48,640 nucleotides of DNA from a virus, in the IMG/VR virus record IMGVR_UViG_3300021417_000001, positions 1 to 48,640 of that record. One strand, written 5' to 3'. The translations under genes were made by a program, and so were the position numbers. Positions 22,939 to 31,364 of this stretch are shown in pieces; position 1 is the stretch's first letter, and the number at the start of each line of letters is the position of its first letter. The notes beneath the pieces were generated by a model. The model was not told the origin of the DNA. It worked only from the letters and a program-made list of their open reading frames with translations, and searched no databases.

Positions 22939-23135
22939 CCCCAGAACACGTAAAAGCGCGAGTTGAGGAAATCGAACGCGAGTCGATGGACAGTGAATCT
23001 GCGCACTGCATGGAGGACACCCTTCACCAAGACGTTTTGAGGGCGATTGGAGAAGGTGCGGCGACCGATCCGGCGGCCTGTGCTCGTGAGGCGCTGAAAA
23101 CCAGTGAGATCGAATTCGCGAGGTGGTATGCCTGA
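22935..23135 (+). CDS. Small acidic hypothetical protein, last early gene
   Basis: 66 residues from the ATG at 22935 (ATGA overlap; GGAGG upstream). Helical and acidic (HVKARVEEIERESMDSES, VLRAIGEGAATDPAACAREA). It ends the rightward early operon; the 165-bp late control region follows. Confidence 0.55.
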   Translation: MTPEHVKARVEEIERESMDSESAHCMEDTLHQDVLRAIGEGAATDPAACAREALKTSEIEFARWYA

Positions 23136-23191
23136 CCCCCAAAACCTAGTGCCTCACTCGACCGACAGGCACACCATCTGGACGCTATCGC

Positions 23192-23227
23192 TTGACAGGT
23201 GAAAAGAAGCACCTCATAGCCCGAGTC
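23192..23227 (+). promoter_or_regulatory. Candidate late promoter with a GANTC site
   Basis: TTGACA (23192-23197), 17 bp, CATAGC (23215-23220): a consensus -35 with the same weak -10 hexamer as PR. GAGTC, a GANTC sequence recognised by CcrM, lies at 23223-23227 near the expected start of transcription. This is the only sizeable gap between the early and late genes and points into the DUF6527 and packaging genes. GcrA dependence is inferred from the phage gcrA gene and this site. Confidence 0.55.
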
Positions 23228-23245
23228 AAATGCAAATTCGAGAAT

Positions 23246-23277
23246 AGCGCCTGCGGCCCATCTGGATCGCGGGCGCT
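23246..23277 (+). terminator. Late-leader hairpin, possible terminator
   Basis: AGCGCCTGCG (23246-23255) can pair with CGCGGGCGCT (23268-23277) over ten positions with one G-T pair and a 12-base loop. It is followed by TTTGCGTTT. It lies just after the candidate late promoter and before the first late gene, where lambdoid phages carry a terminator overcome by antitermination. The T-run is poor, so it may be a regulatory hairpin instead. Confidence 0.4.
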
Positions 23278-23300
23278 TTGCGTTTCAGCGGGAGGTTGGC

Positions 23301-23612
23301 ATGGGCGAGGCAGTCGGTTCCAAGCTCTACGGTCTCACGGCTCCTGACCGGCAGATACTGCTGTTCTATTGCCCCGGCTGTAAGCGCACGCATCCCTACC
23401 ATGTCGGCAACAAGACCGGGCCAAGCTGGAACTGGAACGGAGACGGTGACAAGCCGACCTTCACGCCCAGCCTGCTGGTCTATGCCAGTGAGACAACACC
23501 CCGCTGTCACCTGTTCCTGACCGATGGTGTCATCCGGTACTGCGGCGACAGCCAGCATGATCTCGCTGGCCAATCCGTTCCTTGCCCTGATTTTCAGCAC
23601 GATTCAGACTGA
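23301..23612 (+). CDS. DUF6527 family protein
   Basis: 103 residues. Four conserved cysteine or histidine sites in the family pattern: [14 protein letters not shown], then [40 protein letters not shown], and PCPDF. It is likely a small zinc-binding protein. It is commonly encoded just before terminase genes of tailed phages, as here; its role is unknown. CGGGAGG precedes the ATG. Confidence 0.82.
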   Translation: MGEAVGSKLYGLTAPDRQILLFYCPGCKRTHPYHVGNKTGPSWNWNGDGDKPTFTPSLLVYASETTPRCHLFLTDGVIRYCGDSQHDLAGQSVPCPDFQHDSD

Positions 23613-23863
23613 CCTGTTTCAGAGAGGTGCTCTCACAGACCTCCGAACGGCCCAAAGAGAGCGTAAGCCGTTCACCCCGCTTCCCCAGTTCATCGCCGCA
23701 GCCCAGCTGTTGGCACCTCCGCTCCTTGCCATGGCAACAGGCGGAGACCGTTCCAGAATTCACCACCCGGCGCATGGCCAATCATGTTTCCTCCCTTTCA
23801 GCGTTGGCGCGCGTACGTGTGCCGGGTGGTGATCCCAATCCCCCAAATCCAGTGAGTTCCATC

Positions 23864-24364
23864 ATGGCCGCACCCGAAGGCAACAGGTTCTGGGAAGCTC
23901 GCAGCTCCCACGGTCGCAAACCAATCTTCGAAACAGCCGAGGATCTGTGGAACGCCTGTGTCGAATATTTCGCATGGGTGGAGGAAAACCCGCTCTATAC
24001 CACTGAGCTGGTCAAGTATCAGGGAAGCGCAGAGCAGGTCGAAGTCCCCAAAATGCGGGCAATGACCATCACGGGGCTCTCCCTTTTCCTCGATATCGAC
24101 GTGACGACATGGAAGGCGCAGGCGAAGCGAAGCAAAGATTTTTCCACTGTCGTAACGCGAGCCGAGGGCATCATCTACGATCAGAAGTTCTCCGGCGCTG
24201 CCGCCGACCTCCTGAATGCCAACATCATCGCCCGCGATCTTGGTCTGGCCGACAAGCGAGAACACACCGGAAATGATGGCGGGCCGATCAAGGTAGAGGG
24301 CCGGACATGGCGCGACGTGCTGAGGCAGGAAACCGATCAGCCGGAGGCGGAGTCGGAAGGATAG
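23864..24364 (+). CDS. terS: Terminase small subunit (GP3-type DNA packaging)
   Basis: 166 residues. The N-terminus [25 protein letters not shown] is typical of gp3-like packaging proteins; a helix-turn-helix-like middle ([20 protein letters not shown]) and the C-terminal [20 protein letters not shown] complete the family pattern. It recognises phage DNA and recruits the large subunit. The ATG at 23864 has only a weak ribosome site; 250 bp of non-coding sequence stands upstream. It overlaps terL by 58 bp. Confidence 0.86.
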   Translation: MAAPEGNRFWEARSSHGRKPIFETAEDLWNACVEYFAWVEENPLYTTELVKYQGSAEQVEVPKMRAMTITGLSLFLDIDVTTWKAQAKRSKDFSTVVTRAEGIIYDQKFSGAAADLLNANIIARDLGLADKREHTGNDGGPIKVEGRTWRDVLRQETDQPEAESEG

Positions 24365-25782
24365 CCCGGCCTCTCACCAATCCCGCTCTGTTCGAGTTCT
24401 GGGAAGAAGTCTTCCTTGGCGGCAATGATACGGCTGTCCTTCACGGTGGCCGGTCCAGTTCGAAGACACGGGATACAGCCTGTCAGCTCGTGCGCCTGGT
24501 CGACCATGTTGGCGTCGGCATGCGTATCCTCTGCATCCGGCGCTTCCAGAACCGCATCAAGGATTCGGTCTATACAGAGCTGAAATGGGCGATCAATCAT
24601 CTGGGGCTGTCGGACAAGTTCGAGATCCAGAAGAACACGATCATTCATATTGAGACTGCTTCAGAGTTCATCTTCTACGGCACCGAACGCAACATCGATG
24701 ACATCAAGGGCACGTCCGATGTTGACATCCTCTGGGTGGAAGAGGCGGAAAAACTGACCGAGGAACAGTGGGTCATCATCGGCCCGACGATTCGGAAAGA
24801 GGACAGCCTGGCAATCCTGCTGTTCAACCCGAAATTCGTGACCGATTACGTCTGGAAGAACTTCGTGGTGAACCCGCCGCCGCATACGGTGGTTCGCAAG
24901 ATAAACTATTCGGAGAACCCGTTCCTCTCACAGAAGGCGCTGCGGGATATCGCGGCCATGGAGGAACGCGACCCGGAGATGTTCGAACACGTCTATGGCG
25001 GCGTTCCTCTGGGAGACAGCGAACTCTCCATCTTCAAGCGCCGCTGGCTGGATGCCTGTGTGGATGCGCACGATGTGCTCGGCATCGACCTGGCTGGCCG
25101 GAACGTGATCGGGTTCGACCCGGCGGATGACGGCGAAGACAAGTGCGCCACCGCTGACAAGATCAATGGTGTCTTCATCGATGCTGAGGACTGGTCATCC
25201 GGCAAGGATGAACTGGTGCAGAATGCCAAGCGGGTGTGGGCGAAGGCCAACCGCATCAAAGGCTGTGTCTCCTACGACACGATTGGCATCGGCGCATTCG
25301 TCGGTGGCTACATCGATGAGCAGAACGAGACAGAAGGCGGGGATGTGGAGCACTATGCTTTCCATGCAGGCGGGGCCGTCATGGATGGCGACAAGCCCAG
25401 CGATCCGCAGAACGATAACAGTCCGCTCAACAAGGACGAGTACCTGAACCTGAAATCACAGGCATGGGCCAACACCGCCCGCAAGGCGATGCTGACCTTC
25501 AACGCTGTCACCCGTGGCCAGTCGGTCAAGCCGGAGGACATCTTGTCATTCTCATCCTCAATGGGCGCGGAGAAACTGGATGCGCTGTTCACTGAGTTGT
25601 GCGTGCCCTGGTGGGTGGAGACGGAAGGCAAGAAGCGCGTTGTCCCCAAGGCCAAGCTCAAGAAAGACCTTGGCGTGAAATCGCACAACCTCGCTGATGC
25701 CGTGATTGCTGCTGACAATATCGACCTTGGAGGCCAGCGCCACTACGCCGGCATGCTGCTGTCAAAAAGGAAGCGCTCATGA
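24307..25782 (+). CDS. terL: Terminase large subunit
   Basis: 491 residues, PBSX/Terminase_3 type. ATPase: Walker A GGRSSSKT at 47-54, Walker B with catalytic Glu in [10 protein letters not shown] near 139-148, and a coupling motif near AILLFNPKF. RNase H-like nuclease: Asp in [12 protein letters not shown] (~270), [12 protein letters not shown] (~330), and [11 protein letters not shown] near the end. It pumps DNA into the procapsid and cuts it. Full length and intact. Confidence 0.95.
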   Translation: MARRAEAGNRSAGGGVGRIARPLTNPALFEFWEEVFLGGNDTAVLHGGRSSSKTRDTACQLVRLVDHVGVGMRILCIRRFQNRIKDSVYTELKWAINHLGLSDKFEIQKNTIIHIETASEFIFYGTERNIDDIKGTSDVDILWVEEAEKLTEEQWVIIGPTIRKEDSLAILLFNPKFVTDYVWKNFVVNPPPHTVVRKINYSENPFLSQKALRDIAAMEERDPEMFEHVYGGVPLGDSELSIFKRRWLDACVDAHDVLGIDLAGRNVIGFDPADDGEDKCATADKINGVFIDAEDWSSGKDELVQNAKRVWAKANRIKGCVSYDTIGIGAFVGGYIDEQNETEGGDVEHYAFHAGGAVMDGDKPSDPQNDNSPLNKDEYLNLKSQAWANTARKAMLTFNAVTRGQSVKPEDILSFSSSMGAEKLDALFTELCVPWWVETEGKKRVVPKAKLKKDLGVKSHNLADAVIAADNIDLGGQRHYAGMLLSKRKRS

Positions 25783-27152
25783 CCCGACTATCCTCTCTCG
25801 TGAACGCAGCAGAGCGCAGGCTGGCTGCGATCTTCCCCGGCTATTTCGAGGGCGCCAAGCACGATCACTATCAGGATTTTGGCTATCCAAAGACGATCAC
25901 CTTTCCGATGTTGCACAGCATGTACTGTCGCAACAGCATCGCCCGCGCGGCTGTGGACAGTACCGTGGAGAAGGTCTGGGAGACACATCCGCAATTGCTG
26001 GAGAGCGACGCCAGCAAGGAGGAGACAAGCCTCGAATCCGAAATCCGTCAGCGCTTCCGCGACCTGCGCTTCTGGCAGAATATCATGGATGCGGATACCA
26101 AGTCGCTGGTCGGTGCCTATTCCGGCGTGATCCTGCGCCTGGCTGATGGCAAGCGCTTTCGTGAGCCCGTCGACACAGTGCCCGGCGGTCTGGATGGGCT
26201 GGTCGAGATTATCCCGGCATGGGAAGGCCAGCTGACCGTCTCCACGTGGGACACGGATGAACTCTCTGAGACCTATGGCCAGCCGACCATGTTCCAGTTC
26301 AACGAGTCATCGATCGGCAACACCAACACACAGCAGCCGCGCCAGTTCGAGGTGCATCCTGATCGCGTGATCATCTGGTCGAAAGATGCCACCGTCCACA
26401 ACCGGTCCTTCCTTGAGCCCGGTTATAACGACCTGATGACGCTGGAGAAGGTCATCGGCGCCGGGGGCGAAGGCTTCTGGAAGAACGCCAAGCGCGATCC
26501 GATCATCAACGTTGAGCCTGACTTCAAGGTCGCCAACATGGCCAAAGCCATGGGCGTTGCCGAGGATGAATTGCTCGAGTTGATGAACGATCAGGTCGAC
26601 GACTGGCAGAAGGGTTTCGACAAGCTGCTCATGCTGCAGGGCATGAAGGCCGAGACGCTATCAGTAACCTTGCCCAGCCCGGAGCACTTCATCTCCGGTC
26701 CGCTGCAAGTGTTCGCTGCCTCTATCCGCATGCCTATGAAGATCCTCGTCGGCACCCAGACTGGAGAGCGCGCCAGCACCGAGGACGCCAAGCAGTGGAG
26801 CAAGACCTGCATGTCCCACCGGGAAAACCGGGTGGTCCCGAACATCATGGACGTGATCAACCGCCTGGAGCAGTTCGGCATCCTGCCAGATCGGGATTGG
26901 AACCTAGACTGGGATAGCCTGACCGACTCCAGCGAGGATGAGAAAATGGGTCTGGCCTCGAAGATGTCTGAGATCAACTCCAAGATGGAGCGCTCGGGCG
27001 AGATCGTGTTCACGCATGATGAGATCCGCGAAGTCACCGGCCGTGACCCGCTCAGCGATGCGGACAAGTACCGCGAAGAAGATGAGCCGGACGAAGAGGA
27101 CGAGGCAGCCGCGCTGGGCCTTGTACCGGAAGAGATCGAAGCCGCGGCCTGA
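25779..27152 (+). CDS. Portal protein (DUF1073 type)
   Basis: 457 residues. Typical blocks: FPMLHSMYCRNSIARAAVDS, SLVGAYSGVILRLADGK, IPAWEGQLTV, VHPDRVIIWSKDATVHNRSF, and FAASIRMPMKILVGTQTGER. The C-terminus is an acidic tail (EEDEPDEEDEAAALGLVPEE). It forms the dodecameric channel at the capsid vertex through which terL translocates DNA. ATGA overlap with terL. Confidence 0.93.
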   Translation: MTRLSSLVNAAERRLAAIFPGYFEGAKHDHYQDFGYPKTITFPMLHSMYCRNSIARAAVDSTVEKVWETHPQLLESDASKEETSLESEIRQRFRDLRFWQNIMDADTKSLVGAYSGVILRLADGKRFREPVDTVPGGLDGLVEIIPAWEGQLTVSTWDTDELSETYGQPTMFQFNESSIGNTNTQQPRQFEVHPDRVIIWSKDATVHNRSFLEPGYNDLMTLEKVIGAGGEGFWKNAKRDPIINVEPDFKVANMAKAMGVAEDELLELMNDQVDDWQKGFDKLLMLQGMKAETLSVTLPSPEHFISGPLQVFAASIRMPMKILVGTQTGERASTEDAKQWSKTCMSHRENRVVPNIMDVINRLEQFGILPDRDWNLDWDSLTDSSEDEKMGLASKMSEINSKMERSGEIVFTHDEIREVTGRDPLSDADKYREEDEPDEEDEAAALGLVPEEIEAAA

Positions 27153-27181
27153 CCGGCCTCACCCCCGTATCAAACGCAGCA

Positions 27182-27205
27182 GGCGGTCCATGTGGCCGCC
27201 TTTTT
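27182..27205 (+). terminator. Intrinsic terminator between portal and protease genes
   Basis: GGCGG-T-CC (27182-27189), loop ATGT, GG-CCGCC (27194-27200), then TTTTT (27201-27205): a GC-rich stem with one bulge and a T-run. It lies in the only gap between the packaging and head genes, so it could attenuate transcription to set a low portal to high capsid ratio, or require antitermination. Confidence 0.6.
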
Positions 27206-27220
27206 CATATGGAGCATCCG

Positions 27221-28420
27221 ATGCCCAAACTATTCCCGGCCTTCCTCGTCAACCGCAGCACCAAGGATGAGCAGGTCGCCGTCCATGTTCGCTGTAACCT
27301 CGCAGGCAAGATCAAGCGCGAGATGCGTGAGGGGCGCGAAACCATCATCCTGCCCAGCTATGCGGCCAAGGCTGACACGGTGCTCAATGGCACGCTCTAT
27401 CCGCGCGAAGAACTGCAGAAGTCCTATGCTGGCCTGAACCGGACCCCGGCCCCTCTCGGTCATCCGCTGATCAATGGCAATTTCGTCGCCGCACTCGACC
27501 CTGAGGCGTTGGCACGAAACTACGTCTTCGCCTGGAACGAGAACCCGCGCTGGGATGGCGAGCGCATTGCTCTGGATGTCGTCATCGATGTCGCCCGCGC
27601 CAAGGAGAGCGAAGGCGGCAAGCAGGTCCTGAACGCGATCGATGCTGGCACTCCAATCAGTACCTCCACGGGTCTGCTCTGCATGCTGGAATATGTTGAG
27701 GGCGCTGAACACGACTCCATCGCGCGCGAGATTGTCTGGGATCACGTGGCGATCCTGCTGGATGAGGAACCAGCCATCAGCACCGACCAAGGCGTCGGCA
27801 TCTTTGTGAATTCGTCTCGCCAGACTGGCAAGACCACTGAACTGAAGGTCATCAACTCCACGATTGAGGAGGAGTTTGACCGAGAAATCGAATGGGCGGC
27901 AGAGAGCATCTGGCGCGCAGTCGAGCGACGCGAAGAGCGGGAAGATGACCGACCCGCTGTTGAGCGTATCAAGTCCGCTATCATGAAGGCACTTGGCCTC
28001 GAGCGGGAACCCTCTGCAAATCGAAAGGAAGCAGATATGTCGAAAGAGCAAATCGACGCGCTTTCCGCGAAGGTTGACGCCCTCTCGGAGTCGATCACGC
28101 CGGAAGCCCTGGGTAAGACCATCGGCGACGTGGTGGCCAATGCCATCAAGCCGCTGACGGACAATCTGAACGAACTTCAGAATGCCCAAAAGGCCAAGGA
28201 CGACGCCGAACTGGCAACCCTTCGCGAGAAGATCGTCAAGGCCAATCTCATGGACGAGGAAGCCGCTGGTGAGCTGACGCTCAACGCCGCGCGCGCTCTC
28301 GCCAAGAAGGCTGAGCCGAAGAAGGCCGCAAACCTCAACAGCAAGTTCGGCGGGTCGGGCGATGAAGCCGACCAGTGGGACGGCTACACCCTCAATCAGC
28401 ACGTGAAGACGGAGGTTTAA
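27221..28420 (+). CDS. Prohead protease (DUF2213) fused to scaffold
   Basis: 399 residues from the ATG at 27221 (GGAG six bases upstream; the in-frame ATG at 27209 has none). The N-terminal ~190 residues match DUF2213 proteases (LYPREELQKSYAGLNRTPAP, LGHPLINGNFVAALDPEALA, DAGTPISTSTGLL). A charged hinge follows, then a helical C-terminal region (ALSAKVDALSESITPEALGK, NLNELQNAQKAKDDAELATL) of scaffold type ending in SKFGGSGDEADQWDGYTLNQ. It processes and shapes the procapsid. The scaffold part can also start independently at 28037. Confidence 0.88.
   Translation: MPKLFPAFLVNRSTKDEQVAVHVRCNLAGKIKREMREGRETIILPSYAAKADTVLNGTLYPREELQKSYAGLNRTPAPLGHPLINGNFVAALDPEALARNYVFAWNENPRWDGERIALDVVIDVARAKESEGGKQVLNAIDAGTPISTSTGLLCMLEYVEGAEHDSIAREIVWDHVAILLDEEPAISTDQGVGIFVNSSRQTGKTTELKVINSTIEEEFDREIEWAAESIWRAVERREEREDDRPAVERIKSAIMKALGLEREPSANRKEADMSKEQIDALSAKVDALSESITPEALGKTIGDVVANAIKPLTDNLNELQNAQKAKDDAELATLREKIVKANLMDEEAAGELTLNAARALAKKAEPKKAANLNSKFGGSGDEADQWDGYTLNQHVKTEV
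28037..28420 (+). CDS. Nested scaffold protein from internal start
   Basis: 127 residues in the same frame as the protease gene, beginning at Met273 of that protein (MSKEQIDALSAKVDAL). AAAGGAAGCAG lies immediately upstream of the ATG, and the start falls exactly at the border between the protease domain and the helical scaffold region. This is the lambda C/Nu3 arrangement, where one gene gives both a protease-scaffold fusion and excess free scaffold. Inferred from the sequence; no expression evidence. Confidence 0.62.
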   Translation: MSKEQIDALSAKVDALSESITPEALGKTIGDVVANAIKPLTDNLNELQNAQKAKDDAELATLREKIVKANLMDEEAAGELTLNAARALAKKAEPKKAANLNSKFGGSGDEADQWDGYTLNQHVKTEV

Positions 28421-28424
28421 TCCA

Positions 28425-28871
28425 ATGGCTGGAAACGTGATCTATCGCGGCCCGATCAAGGACGAGCCTGAAACCGTCTCCGACAAGACGGTTGCCGGCG
28501 CTTACCTTCCGGGCGTTCTCGTCACCGAGTCAGCTTCTGCGCTGACGGTGGCTACCGGTGCCAACATCGAGGATGACCTGCTCGTCCTCTCCAATCGCCG
28601 CTTCGCTGGTCAGGATGTGGCAACTGCCTACACCTCCGGCGATACGGGCGTCGCCTATCGTCCGCGCCCGGGCGAAGTCTACCAGGTCCGCGTTGCGGCA
28701 ACCACTTACGCCAAGGGTGACCCGCTCACTGTCGGCGCCAGTGGCTATCTGGAAGACGCCGGGGCTGGCGAACGTGTTCTCGCATTCTTCGAGGATACGC
28801 CAGGCGCATTCTCCGCAGGCGACTTGGCTGATGTTCGCATCGCCAACAGCTTCAACATCGCAGCCGCATAA
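28425..28871 (+). CDS. Head decoration / structural cement protein
   Basis: 148 residues, beta-rich and low in charge: GNVIYRGPIKDEPETVSDKT, PGVLVTESASALTVATGANI, GEVYQVRVAATTYAKGDPLT, VLAFFEDTPG. It resembles DUF2190-like or gpD-like decoration proteins and lies directly between the scaffold and major capsid genes, where such proteins are found. It probably binds the expanded capsid surface. Confidence 0.75.
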   Translation: MAGNVIYRGPIKDEPETVSDKTVAGAYLPGVLVTESASALTVATGANIEDDLLVLSNRRFAGQDVATAYTSGDTGVAYRPRPGEVYQVRVAATTYAKGDPLTVGASGYLEDAGAGERVLAFFEDTPGAFSAGDLADVRIANSFNIAAA

Positions 28872-28882
28872 GGAGCCCTACC

Positions 28883-29911
28883 ATGCGCGTTTATAACTCC
28901 CGCAATCCTTCCGGGGCGGATACCGGCATCGATATTCCTGATCGCATGCCGATTGCCTCTGAGGAGCAAAACAACTGGCTGCTCAATCGCCGCCGCCAGG
29001 TCGATGCTCACGAGCTGAACTTCCTCGGCAATGCCAGCCCGCTTCCCCGCGATGTGTGGGGTGAATGGGATCGTGAGGGCATCGAGGTCCAGCGTGAAGT
29101 GCTGGCCGTCTTTGGTGACCTTGCCGCCGCCGTGGGTACGCCGATGCCGATTGGCAAGCTGATCCACTACTTCCAGCAGATCAGTGACTCCGGCGAGGCG
29201 CACGTCTCTCTGGATGGCCGCTCGAAAGGCCGCACCGATCAGCAGGTCATCAGCTATCAGGGGACGCCGCTGCCGATCATCGACAGCCCGTTCTCCTATG
29301 GCTGGCGCCAGATGGAAGCTGCCCGCACCGAAGGCTATCAGCTGGATGCTGCAGGCCGTCGCAACGCTGACTTCAAGGTGGCGAAGAAGCTGGAGAGCAT
29401 TGCGCTCGTCGGTGACACTTCCATCGTGGTGGACGGCAAGCCGCTCTATGGCCTGACCACTCACCCGAAGCGCAACACGCGCTCGACCACAAATGACCTG
29501 AGCGCTTGCACGGGTCCTGAGTGGGCAGATGATGTGAACGCGACGATCAAGCTGTTGCATGCGGACAATTTCCGCGTTCCGGCGACCCTGTATGTCAACT
29601 GGGATGACTGGTTCTATGCCACCCAGACTGACTATTCCACGCAATACCCGAACAAGACCATTGCCCAGCGTATCCTGGAGAATGGCGGCGTTCGTGAGGT
29701 GATCCCGGCATCTGATGTGCCGGCGGATACCATCATTGCCGTGGTCAAGGATCGCCGCAGCATCCAGGTGCTGAACGGCATGCCGATGAACTCCCGCCAA
29801 CAGTTCCGGGCTAACCCGGAAGACGATTACAATTTCCTCGTCATGGCGGCGCAGGCTGTCGAGATCAAGTTCGACGCCGAAGACAATTGCGGCATCGCAC
29901 ACTCCTCGTAA
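28883..29911 (+). CDS. Major capsid protein
   Basis: 342 residues of the HK97-fold type (DUF2184/encapsulin-like). Blocks include EEQNNWLLNRRRQVDAHELN, GEWDREGIEVQREVLAVFGD, VISYQGTPLPIIDSPFSYGW (the P-I-I-D-S-P-F-S-Y family pattern) and NTRSTTNDLS, with a C-terminal DDYNFLVMAAQAVEIKFDA. Its place after the scaffold and decoration genes and its length are as expected. AAGGAG precedes the ATG. Confidence 0.88.
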   Translation: MRVYNSRNPSGADTGIDIPDRMPIASEEQNNWLLNRRRQVDAHELNFLGNASPLPRDVWGEWDREGIEVQREVLAVFGDLAAAVGTPMPIGKLIHYFQQISDSGEAHVSLDGRSKGRTDQQVISYQGTPLPIIDSPFSYGWRQMEAARTEGYQLDAAGRRNADFKVAKKLESIALVGDTSIVVDGKPLYGLTTHPKRNTRSTTNDLSACTGPEWADDVNATIKLLHADNFRVPATLYVNWDDWFYATQTDYSTQYPNKTIAQRILENGGVREVIPASDVPADTIIAVVKDRRSIQVLNGMPMNSRQQFRANPEDDYNFLVMAAQAVEIKFDAEDNCGIAHSS

Positions 29912-29967
29912 GTGAACCGGGCGGCGGGGCTCCGGCCTCGCCGCTTCTCCCCCAAGGAATCCACATC

Positions 29968-30441
29968 ATGCAATACGAAATCACTCAGCCCGGCGTCTAT
30001 GACAGCAAGGGCAAGCCCGTGAAGGTCGGCACTGTATTCGACATCAAGGGCGACACCGTTCCGGCATGGCTCGTGAACAAGGGCCGCCGCCTCGGTGGTG
30101 ACACCGAAGGCAAGACGCCGATCACAAATCCGAAGAAGGATGCGCGATCTGCCGAAGCGAAGGCGAAGGCTGAAGCCGAGGAAAAGGCTCGCCTCGAAGC
30201 CGAGGCCGAAGCGAAGGCGAAGGCTGAAAACACCAAACCTTCCGCACAGGAGCGCCAACAGCGCCTGCGCGAACTGGTTGGCGAGATGAAGCCTGAAGCC
30301 TTCACCGCTGACGGCTCGCCAGACGTCAAGGTGCTCAACGGCATGCTGAAAGATGGCGAAATGGCCTTCACCGCTGAAGAGCGTGACCAGCTGTGGCCGG
30401 GCATCAAAGGCGAGTTCACCCCGCCTGCCACCGGTAAGTAA
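29968..30441 (+). CDS. Head-region protein with charged helix, unknown role
   Basis: 157 residues from the ATG at 29968 (AGGA upstream). The N-terminal ~45 residues are a small beta domain (YEITQPGVYDSKGKPVKVGT, FDIKGDTVPAWLVNKGR) seen in phage head-tail region proteins. The middle (60-95) is an Ala/Lys/Glu repeat. The C-terminus (RLRELVGEMKPEAFTADGSP, DVKVLNGML) resembles a small SAP/HeH-like helical domain. Possibly a capsid-associated or connector protein. Confidence 0.6.
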   Translation: MQYEITQPGVYDSKGKPVKVGTVFDIKGDTVPAWLVNKGRRLGGDTEGKTPITNPKKDARSAEAKAKAEAEEKARLEAEAEAKAKAENTKPSAQERQQRLRELVGEMKPEAFTADGSPDVKVLNGMLKDGEMAFTAEERDQLWPGIKGEFTPPATGK

Positions 30442-30499
30442 ACAGATTGCCGCCCTGTCCATGATGGGGCGGCGCTCACCCCAGCCAGGATGATCAGAC

Positions 30500-30928
30500 A
30501 TGCCATACGGAACGCTGGCCGGTTTCCGGTCATACTGGACGGATCGCGGCAATAGCGCGCCAACGGATGCGGATGATGCAGACGCCAATGCCGCGCTCGT
30601 CCGCGCCTCCGATCACATCAAGTACAGGTATGTAGCCAACCTGATCAAAGGCTATGACGAAACCCTCGATGTGGTTGAGTACGCGACCTATGAGGCGGCG
30701 CTACTCGAACTCTCCACAGTGGGCTTCTTCTCCAAGACATACACGCCAGCCCAGCAGAAGGTGCTGACGGGCGTAGACAAGATCCGGTGGACTGTGACCG
30801 GCGACGCCAGCAACAAGTATGCGCAGGTGCCTGTGTCCACTCTCATCGAGGCAATGTTCGAGCCCTATGTGCGCGATCTGAATGACGCGCAGTTTCGGTT
30901 CATGTCGATTGGCCCGGGAACACTCTGA
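30500..30928 (+). CDS. Head-tail connector / adaptor (DnaT-like family)
   Basis: 142 residues. MPYGTLAGFRSYWTDRGN with ANAALVRASDHIKYRYVANL and YATYEAALLELSTVG is the pattern of the adaptor family often labelled DnaT-like ssDNA-binding protein, which in phages sits right after the capsid gene and docks on the portal. It overlaps the next gene by one base. Confidence 0.8.
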   Translation: MPYGTLAGFRSYWTDRGNSAPTDADDADANAALVRASDHIKYRYVANLIKGYDETLDVVEYATYEAALLELSTVGFFSKTYTPAQQKVLTGVDKIRWTVTGDASNKYAQVPVSTLIEAMFEPYVRDLNDAQFRFMSIGPGTL

Positions 30929-31353
30929 TGGCAGAGGATTGGGCCAGCATCGCCGCCGAGGTCGAAGACGCCATCCGCTCGGTATCGGACACCAGCCAGC
31001 CAAGCGGCTTTCCCGCCACCATCCGCAAGGCCGGGACAACCGCTGGGGCGAACCCATGGGATCCGGACACGGGCACGCCAACCTATCACACGGTCTGGAT
31101 TGTCGACGGGGATCGCGTCATCCGTGATGAGACGGGCACGCGCATCGAGCGCATTGAACGGACGCTGATGGTCTCGGCCACCGGCACCGCCATCGAAGAC
31201 GAAGACATGATCGCTGTGGGAATCGCCGCCGACGATGCGAGCGAAGCCACACAGTGGGAGACTATCAAGGAAGTCCGCCCCGTCGCGCCTGCTGGCGTGG
31301 TGGTTTACTACAGCTTGGTCATCGACGGTGCACCGGGCAAGCTCTCAACCTGA
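30928..31353 (+). CDS. Head closure / neck protein
   Basis: 141 residues. ASIAAEVEDAIRSVSDTSQP at the start, PDTGTPTYHTVWIVDGDRVI, RTLMVSATGTAIEDEDMIAV and EATQWETIKEVRPVAPAGVV: a beta-barrel-like neck protein of the type that follows the adaptor gene in siphoviruses. Identified mostly by position plus composition. It overlaps the adaptor gene by one base (TGATG). Confidence 0.72.
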   Translation: MAEDWASIAAEVEDAIRSVSDTSQPSGFPATIRKAGTTAGANPWDPDTGTPTYHTVWIVDGDRVIRDETGTRIERIERTLMVSATGTAIEDEDMIAVGIAADDASEATQWETIKEVRPVAPAGVVVYYSLVIDGAPGKLST

Positions 31354-31364
31354 AGGAAGCCCCC

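Noticed and set aside
23690-23785. Minus-strand 31-residue frame with a GGAGG site four bases upstream, in the 250-bp gap before the small terminase gene.
   Set aside because: Too short, with no recognisable motif and no promoter; the ribosome-like site may be chance in a GC-rich gap. The gap itself shows nothing else convincing.
27230-28402. 390-residue minus-strand frame across the protease-scaffold gene.
   Set aside because: Antisense of a clear DUF2213 protease gene with matching codon bias; no start signal or family pattern.
28745-29902. 385-residue minus-strand frame across the capsid gene.
   Set aside because: Antisense shadow of the major capsid gene; no homology pattern and no ribosome site.
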